Source: Pelmatolapia mariae (Eukaryota; Chordata; Actinopteri; Cichliformes; Cichlidae). From it: a stretch of 64,000 nucleotides of DNA. Position 1 is the first letter of the stretch; each line of letters starts with the position of its first letter. Shown here piece by piece: positions 12,501 to 21,500 of the stretch. Where the stretch lies: contig NC_086246.1 in the NCBI RefSeq assembly GCF_036321145.2, positions 35,370,501 to 35,434,500 on the forward strand. The letters are read 5' to 3'. The notes beneath the pieces are model-generated. The model saw only the letters and a list, made by a program, of their open reading frames with translations, was not told the origin of the DNA and did no database searches. The position numbers were made by a program, and so were the translations under genes.

Positions 12501-15500
12501 TCCACGGGAAAAATCGTAGGAGGGAGAGTTCTCTCGCACACAGAACAGGCAGGACGACAGGCAGAGGATCTCTTCAACTGCCGGATGGTGACCTGGGCGC
12601 AAGTGTGTAATATTAACACGGCTCAAAGAATACTTGAATAAACTCAGAGCTTAGGAGAGCCAAGTTACCACCAAGAGTGACTAACGGACTGGCGTGGGGC
12701 AGCTGTCCGCGCTGGGTGAAATAGTCCTCCTGCAATTGCCTGGGATGGAATACAGGTGCAATGCTGGTGGCCTGACCCGAGGGCATGGTTACCAAGGTAA
12801 CCCAAACACTCCCCGGATACTGCTCTCATGGACCATGACACAGAGAGAACCCACGCAAGCACGGGGAGAACACGCAAACTCCACACAGAAACAGTGCTAA
12901 CCACCACCCCACCAAGCTGTCAATCAGTACTAAAAGAAAAGTAGGAAAGCTATGATTACAAGGCTTGATACAGAATTTTCTTTATATTTTTGTCCTTGAC
13001 AGGTGTGTGGATGCTTTTCAGCCTCTTATGACCCAGTGGTTTGAAATCTCATATGACCTTGTGAATTTTCACGAGTCAAGGCAAATACCTACTCTTCCTG
13101 TCATGTCATCTCAACAAGAATAAATAAAGTCACTGAATTTCATGCAGATCCTGCATGAATTAATTACATTTACCATAGAAACATGAAATCATTTTGTTCA
13201 AATTACAAGTTAGACTCCTGTAGATGTAATAACCACTCAATTTCATTTTTTTTTTTTTTGAGTGTATCATTATGTCCTATTTTGAATTTCTAGAAAATAA
13301 ATGGCAGACCTTTGGAGTGCATCTCGTTTGAGGTTTCTAACATTAGCAGCCTTCTTTTGAAATTTAAAATCTCCCCTTCATATTAAAGCGGAAGCCTGCG
13401 CTATTCAAAGTGTATCAGTAATTCAAATGAAATTTAGGTTCATTTGGTCAAATGTGCAAGTAATTCAAATCCTAAGTAAGGGCTGAAGTAAAGTGATCTT
13501 TTTTGGGAGGTTATTATCAGACCTGAACAATAAGCGTGGTGACTGTCTGGCAAAAGCATTGTTTTTCAAGTTACTTTTTGGAAACCCAACCCCATGCTTG
13601 CATGAGAAGAAAGTTTAGCTTGAGCAACCAAAGGCAATTGGAAAAGGTTAAGGTGAGGTTTTGGTCAAGGTTTAAAAAACTGATGAAAATGAAACAGGAC
13701 TATTACTCTAAACAACTGTGAAAATGATGTGAGTTCAAGCTTTCCAAGTCGGTGCTTCCAACTTCTGAATTGCACAACTTCACCAACCACAGGCAAACAA
13801 TTCAATTTAGTTTGTTTAGACGAGAGCATAAATATCACTGCTTTGTATCAGACAACAGCCAAGGGGTTTTTTTTACCCTGAAGTCATAATATGATATTCT
13901 TGTTTTTATTACGCACACTGTGTCCCAGTGTAAAAACCCAATTTCAATTTGTTAATCTAATATTGATTTCAAAAATAGGAATGTAAATGTTTTAGAAAAA
14001 ATGCTTGTTAGTACATAGTTTAATAAAGTGATAATCTTTAGTTGGGAGAACTTGTAATAGTGGGTTTTACATTTGCCAAGGAAACTGAGCCCACTGCATG
14101 TGTAGAAAGGAGGCAGAGAAATAGCTAAATAATAATAAGGAAAGTTGCAGATTTGCCTTTCCTGTTTTGCTCTTCTTTGTTTTATTTTTGTTTTTGTTTT
14201 GTATGATGTTTTTTTTTTACTTATCTGTTGGCCTAAAAACAACCCTGCAGTTCATTCAAAATTCTTCATGTTTTGAAAACAAGTGGGGAGTGACAAAAAG
14301 ATCTCACTATTGCGAAAACTTCAAATGGAAACATTTTGTGTAAACATGAAATACTGCCGGGTTTGACTAAACAGAGTATGAGTATGAATTGCTTTATATT
14401 AAGCATACATGTAGGTTGAAAAAATACAATAATATACTGCAGTACCACTTTGTGTGAACCTTTTAACAAGAGGACATGCGATTCCTTAATTTTCTTTTTA
14501 AAAAGTTTTGAAGCTGAATTTGTAAGTTATCTTTTAAGTTTGTGAATAGTTATGCAATAGGTAACAATGTGTTTTTTGTTCTGGTCACAGAACACTGGAT
14601 CATCTCTATATCTGCTTGAGGATATTTGATGAAGTGTGGGATTCCCTCGGGGTGTCCTTCAGAGGGTGCTTCAGGGGTACATTATTGTGGGCTGTGCTGT
14701 CCTTGTACAGCTGCAGTGAGACCTTGGCTCTAAGTTCAGTCAAGGGGTAGAGGGTGTCACTTTGGTTGTCTCAGGTTCTCACAGATGATGTGGTTCTATT
14801 TGCTTTTTTTAGTGGTGACCTCCAGTATTCACTGGGGCGGTTTGCAGCAGAACGTGAAGCAGCGGGAATGACAATAAACCAATCAATCAAGTCTGAGGCT
14901 ATGGATCTCGTTTGGGGTCCCAACTCTGGGGATGAGATACTGCCCCAAGTGATGGAGCTCAAGCATTTCAGGGTCTTGTTCACAAGCGTGGGTAGGGTAG
15001 TAGGCAAATAACAAGGATGCTGAACTGAATTTTCAAAAAGAAAAGAGCCCTGAGTGTGAAAGTGAAGCTGATGATTTATCAGTCGACCTGGTAGAGCACA
15101 AAGAAATAAGATCACAGATACAACCAGCAGAAATGGGTTTCTTCCAAAGGGTGTTTGGGGTTTCCCTTAGCGACAGGTCCTCCACATCAAAAAGAGTCAT
15201 CTGAGCTGCTTCAGGTATTTGACGATGGCTTGTTGACCTGGAGATGGAGGTGAAGTGTTTTGGATATGTCCCCCTGGGAAAAATCCATGGGACAAACTCC
15301 GGACACGTTGGAGAGAACAGTTCTCTTGACTTTGTCGGGAATGCCTTCGTACCTTCCCGTAACAGCTGGAAGAGGTCATTGGTGAGAGGGATAATGAGCA
15401 GAAAATGGACGGATGGAATAATTATGTCTCCTGACACTACCTATCTTGGAAAGATTTCATGGTTTTATTTTCTCCATTACAGGCATCTGGCCTTCATTAT

Positions 15501-18500
15501 TGCACAGTTTCAAAACGATGATAATTTTGTCCTTGAAATCAAGGACTAAATCAGCCCTAAAAGATCTTCTCAGTATCTGACTCCATAAGAAAAGAGGAAT
15601 GGATTAATACAGTAGACAGTTCTTTTGTGCAGATATTTCCAAAATAAGGTCACAGGAGGTCTACTGAGTTTGGTGTCTGTATGTATGCGCTGCATTGGTC
15701 AGCTCAATATTTTAGTAGCTTGCATTGTGTTCAACCTTTTAGAATGATTCATTAAATGTATGCGCTTGCCTTGCAGCAACATGTTTCCAGCAAATCTGGT
15801 CCAGGCCACATTTCAGCAGGTATGACCTCTGATGACACAAACTGCAGTTTCAGATACAAAGGTTTACATTTTGTAGGACTTCTTTTTTAAGAACAACTCT
15901 TTCTGTTCCCTGGCAACAGTATCGAACAAGCAGCGAGTACATAGTGAAGCCCAGACCGACAGTGCATCAGGCCCAGTCAGAGTCCACCACACGGCGGGCA
16001 CTCGTCTACGGTATTCAGGACGACAATGGAACCGACATCCAGAACTTTGCTCTTGACCTGACTCCGCCCCCTGATGTTCTCATACGGACACGAGAAGGAA
16101 CAAGTGATGGAATGAACGTCCTTGGAATTGTTATTTTTTCAGCCACCATGGGTAAAAACATGCATTGTTCTTATCTGACATTTCTTGAATACGTCTTGCA
16201 TGAAATAAAGACATTTAAATGATTTTATCCATCATTGTTTCAGAGGTTTTTCTTTGTTTTCACAGGTATTATGTTAGGAAGGATGGGGCCAAATGGCAGT
16301 GCCTTGGTAAACTTCTGCCAGAGCCTGAATGAAGCTGTCCTTAGGATTGTCGCCATTGTTATATGGTAATTGTAAAGTATTATTTTTTCTACTTGAAAAA
16401 GCTATGAATGAAATAATTTTCTAAGAAACATAACCAACATAAGCGTTTGTACAAGAACTCTACGTAGTATCAGCAGAATCAGGTTGAGACATGGTTGACA
16501 TTTCTTTCACTTTCTTTATTGGATGATTTAAAGTGAGAATGAGTCTGAGTGCAAATAGCAAGTTATTATTACCTAATTACAAAGGAATATCGAAGTAAAT
16601 CATTTTCAGAGAAACTGTTTTATTAAAAAAAAACCTGACAAACCTGAACTGCCTTATAGTCAGGATGATATTGCTTGGAGGATCTTATTCTGTGATTAGA
16701 ACATGTTTACAGAGCCACAGCATCTTATACAGTCCCGATCAAAAGATCAAAACCACTTGAAAAAATGGCAAAAAAAATCACATTTTGCATGGTTAGAGCT
16801 TCAATATGCAACTAGAAGAAATGGGAATGAGACAAGACTTTTTTTAAGTGTGCAATTTATCGAAAAGAATGCTTAAACTGAAACAGGCTGATTTACAGCT
16901 GATCAAAAGTTTAGGATGAATCCAAATTTTTGCACAGATTTGGGCTTGTAAAGGCCTGTGGTACTAAACTTTTGATCAGCTGTAAAACAGCCTGTTTCAG
17001 TTTAAGCATTCTTTTCAATAAATTGAATACTCCAAAAATGTTTTGTCTCACTCCCATTCCTTCTTGTTGCATGTTAAAGCTCTATGCTATACTTGGAACC
17101 TTGTTAATATCCAACCATGCAAAATATAATTTTTTGCCATTTTTCAAGTGGTCTTAAACTTTTGATCGGGACTGTATATGCACATTAATAAATATTAAAA
17201 ATGTGTCAATCTAATATCTACACATTAAGTAGGATTAATTCCACAATTGTAATCTGGTCATTTTATCCTAGTAAATTATGTTATGTGTATGCAGGTAAAT
17301 TGCAATTTAATATTTTTTCAGAGAAAGAAAAAATAAAGGATTTAGTTTTAGACAATCCTGTCACTCTTACTTTTAAAGCTCAATCGCTAAAACTAACTAG
17401 CTCTATCCTTCTTGTCTAGTTTTCTTGTCTGGTTGTCATTCAGCTGACTGATGGTTGGACAGACTGCACGCATATGTTCACATGCCCCTAATCTAATTAT
17501 TTAAAAAAAAAAAGGACATTGGTGTTTCTTAGTGTATAACTCTGTGTATGGCTTCTTTTCTCCCACCATCTCATAAAATCTAAGACTTATAACTGCCATC
17601 TTGACACTTGATTGTCTTCATCTCCTCAGGTATTTTCCATTTGGTATTGTTTTCCTGGTGGCTGGAAAGATCCTGGAAATGAGTGATCCCTCAGCCATGG
17701 GGAAGAAGCTCGGTTTCTATGCCGTCACTGTGGTGTTTGGTTTGGTGCTGCACGGCTTGTTTATCCTGCCTGCTATGTACTTCTTCATCACCAAAAAAAG
17801 TCCCATTGTTTACATACGGGGAATCCTGCAAGCTCTGCTCATTGCACTGGCAACCTCCTCCAGGTAAAGAAACTTATTATAGAGAGAATGAATGTGTTAC
17901 AAAAGGAAAACATCAGTAACTCATTTTATCATCTCATTTGTGAGTCAAAATAAAACATCCCCGAGTCTTAACAACACTTATTCTTTTCTTCCTTTTTACT
18001 GGAATGTTACTGTGAAAAATCTCAAAGGGCTGTTGGCTGGTCAGAAAACATCTGGTGTGTGGGAAGAGAGGGGAAAGTAAAAGAGCATTCCACGTGTCTT
18101 TAAACAGACTCCACTGATGCTTGTGTATCATGTGTGCATGCTGACAGATCATATTCTATAACACAAACAGGCTTTAGTTTTAATTTAGATGACCATGTCA
18201 GTGTTTTCGCATGTATTTAGCTAAGCTACACTGGCAGACATTGTGTTTGCTGTGGTAGATCTGTGACTGCCTTCATTTGTATCTCGTGTGTAAAAGAATG
18301 AAAACAAGTGGTAGGTAGGGAAGCTCTAAAGTGAAAAACACAACAGTATACTTTAGAAAATGCACCTCAACAATATGTGATTTGACATAAACTGGTTAAA
18401 CCCTCCAAAAGCACTGCCATGGTCTATTAATGTTGACATTTTAAACAAATCATTCCTTGTTGCATAGGCAGACTGACAAAGACTGAGTTCTTCTGAGGTC

Positions 18501-21500
18501 TTTGAGGTCAGAGTGGCTTCATCATGCATGCATGTGTTTGCTAGACTCAGATTAGTAAAAAGCATCTGCTGCATGCTGTCATGCAAAGCATTATTATTCT
18601 TAGTCAGCATGAATGAACAGATTGTATTTGTTTGCATGCATGCCTGAGAGAAATTAGGAGGCTTCATATTTATTTTTTATTAACTGTCCTCTCTGTCTTT
18701 TTTTTGTTTTCCTCAGCTCAGCCACTTTGCCTATAACCTTCAAGTGCCTCTTAGAGAACAACCACATTGACCGTCGCATCATCCGTTTCGTGCTACCCGT
18801 GGGTGCAACCATCAATATGGACGGCACCGCTCTCTATGAGGCTGTTGCAGCGATATTCATTGCACAAGTTAATAATTATGAGCTGGACTTTGGTCAGATC
18901 ATCACCATCAGGTCAGTAAAACTTTTTTAAATGTAATTTTATTTTACTTTATTTATTTATTTTGACAAAGCCATGTAAGTATCATTGAATATTTTAAGTC
19001 ATTCATATGCTGTACATTAATCACGCTGGAAGTCCTGTTCTGATCAGAGGGCTGCACTAACTCTAACTTGCACCGAGAGCAAGCATCACCTTCTGTGTCA
19101 AACTGAACCGCCTTTCATGTCAAGGATCATCACTGGTGGTTAGACCTCAGTGTCAGGCTACAAATTAATGACCGAACAGCAGGTTTCAGTTGAAGGGCTT
19201 GCAGTGTCCAAAACAGAAGGTATTTATCTTGCAGTGCACCACAAATTTGTTCGGGAGGTGGTGAGGAGATTTAGTGTACCATCCTGAGTTTTCTGAGGAA
19301 AAACATTAGCTACAAACCACCTGAACTGTGATATGTAAAATTGTGTACCTGCACACTGAAGATGCAGGAGTGGTTTTTTGCCACATCAACACAATGCTCA
19401 TCACCACAACACCCTGTTCATCAGATTTGTCTCTCAGGGACTTCTTTTCCTTTCACAAAATAAAATTGAAGTTGAAGAGTTTCAATTTTAGACAGTTGTC
19501 AGCAACTGAAATCAGTTTATAATGCTGCTTTATGTTTTTTGATTTGAAGCTGAAAAAACGTTTGAAAGCCCATCCCAGTGATTCACTGTTGCAGCAGAGA
19601 GCTGCTCAAGCACAGCAATGGATGCACGTAAAAGAATGGCTCATCATGCTGATCATCACAGAGACTCAAGCTTGAGAAAGAATACGCTGATGAATGTATT
19701 ATGAATGTATGAATGCCTGCTGGTGTGAATGACAGCCAGACCTCAGGCCTCACTGAACTGAGAGGCTGCAACTCCTGAAGGGACTTTTTAAATAGATTTT
19801 TCCAGTATAATCAATCAACTACATCAAACTATGGTCTAAAAACTAACTAACTACAGTAGCCACACATGTAGTTTTAATTGTCTGTCGTTTATAAGGGAAA
19901 TGTAGACTTCTACCAACAAATCTATTGAAGCATGCCTTTAAGATTAAAATAAAAAAGAAGAAGTAGATAAAATAAGTTTACCTCCCTTTAACCACTACTT
20001 ATAAACACTATTTCTGTGTGGGAAACAACATCTACTGGTGCTGAACATGCAGAGGTGGCTTGCTGGAAGACAGATGTGGAAAAATAAATCACAGAAAACA
20101 AACAAGGGCTTATAACAGATGGAAATAAATAAAAATAACAAATAAATGACCTGCTGGCATTACTTGAGATAATAAATATAATAAATGAGATAAAGTAAAC
20201 CAACACTCTGATACATTTTCTCAGTCAAGTGTCTCATTTCCCTGTGGACTCTGCTGGTGATAAGAAAAAAGTACTACAGAGAACTACAGTGAATCTTTGA
20301 TCAGGCTCCTAAGGTCTGGTTGACAAAATGCTAATGGAGGATATTGTCTTTCTGAGATTCTTTAGAAAAAGCAAAGAAAAGTAGAACTTTTCTCAAATTC
20401 AGTATTAGTGTGAGAGGCTGGCCCTGCAGATGCTTCCTTCCTGTTTAAGGAATCTTTGGGCTTCTCTCATTCCTCTAATTTCTACACTTCTAAAACGTAT
20501 GGAGGACAGAGGAGAGAGGAGGCTTCTGTAGGAACTATAATCGAGGATGCACAGATGTATCTTTTGCTGAAGTGTCTTTGCCTTCAACTCTTTTTCACAT
20601 TGTGTAATGTTGTGAAAATAATTAAAAGTGGCTGTAAAGAAAAAAAAATGCCATGGGCACTGTTACCCCTGTGTATATATAGACTATAATAAAATTATTA
20701 TTATAATGTGTATAATACATCGTGTTTAATTGGTTTTCATTGCTTTAAAATGAGGCTCCAAATGCCTGCTTCCTTGACTCCTCTGTCCTTGTGTTTTCTC
20801 CTTGCCTCCTCTGCTCAGGTTAGCCAGAGTACACTTTTATATACGTAGTATAAACATAACAGCTTATCTCACTGAAGAGCCACGTGGCCTCAATAAACCA
20901 ATATATTCCCGTGATATCATGGTTGAGCTTCTGACCCTAACTCCCATTTCATCATTTCACCCCAGACTGTGGTGTAGTGAGTTGTAGGATCATCGCTTCG
21001 TCAAACTCTGGAGATGCACCAGATATCTGATGTGCCAACATTTTACACCAGATAAGAGGCTTCTCAATTAGACAGTTGCCTTAGAGACATTATTAACATT
21101 ATTGTGTACTTTTGGGGCCAGGCTCACCTTGAGATTTAATCCAAAAAACAAATTAGGCAAGAAGAGTCTTTAATTTAGTTTAAAGTATTTGCATTCAGCA
21201 CAAAAATGAACTAAACACAACAAATCTCGACGAACAAAAATAGATGGAAAAATGAATTAGAACCACCACATATGGGGAAAAAAAAACAATCAGTAAAAGT
21301 ATGTGAGAAAATCAGGACTATATTTGAAGTTAAAATTCCACAACAGTTGATGTCATGGACCAATACCTCTGTCACAGAAACATCTTCTTTCAGCTGCTCC
21401 CTTCAGGAGTCTCCACAGTGGATGATCTGCCTCCATGTCACCCTTTGTCTAGCTTCCTCTTCTCTAACACCAACCGTCTGCGTGTCCTCCTTCACTACAT

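Noticed and set aside
14754..15549. Frames of 85-134 codons on both strands, considered as a host gene
   Set aside because: The + strand pieces are a frameshifted LINE reverse transcriptase; the - strand frames are its shadows.
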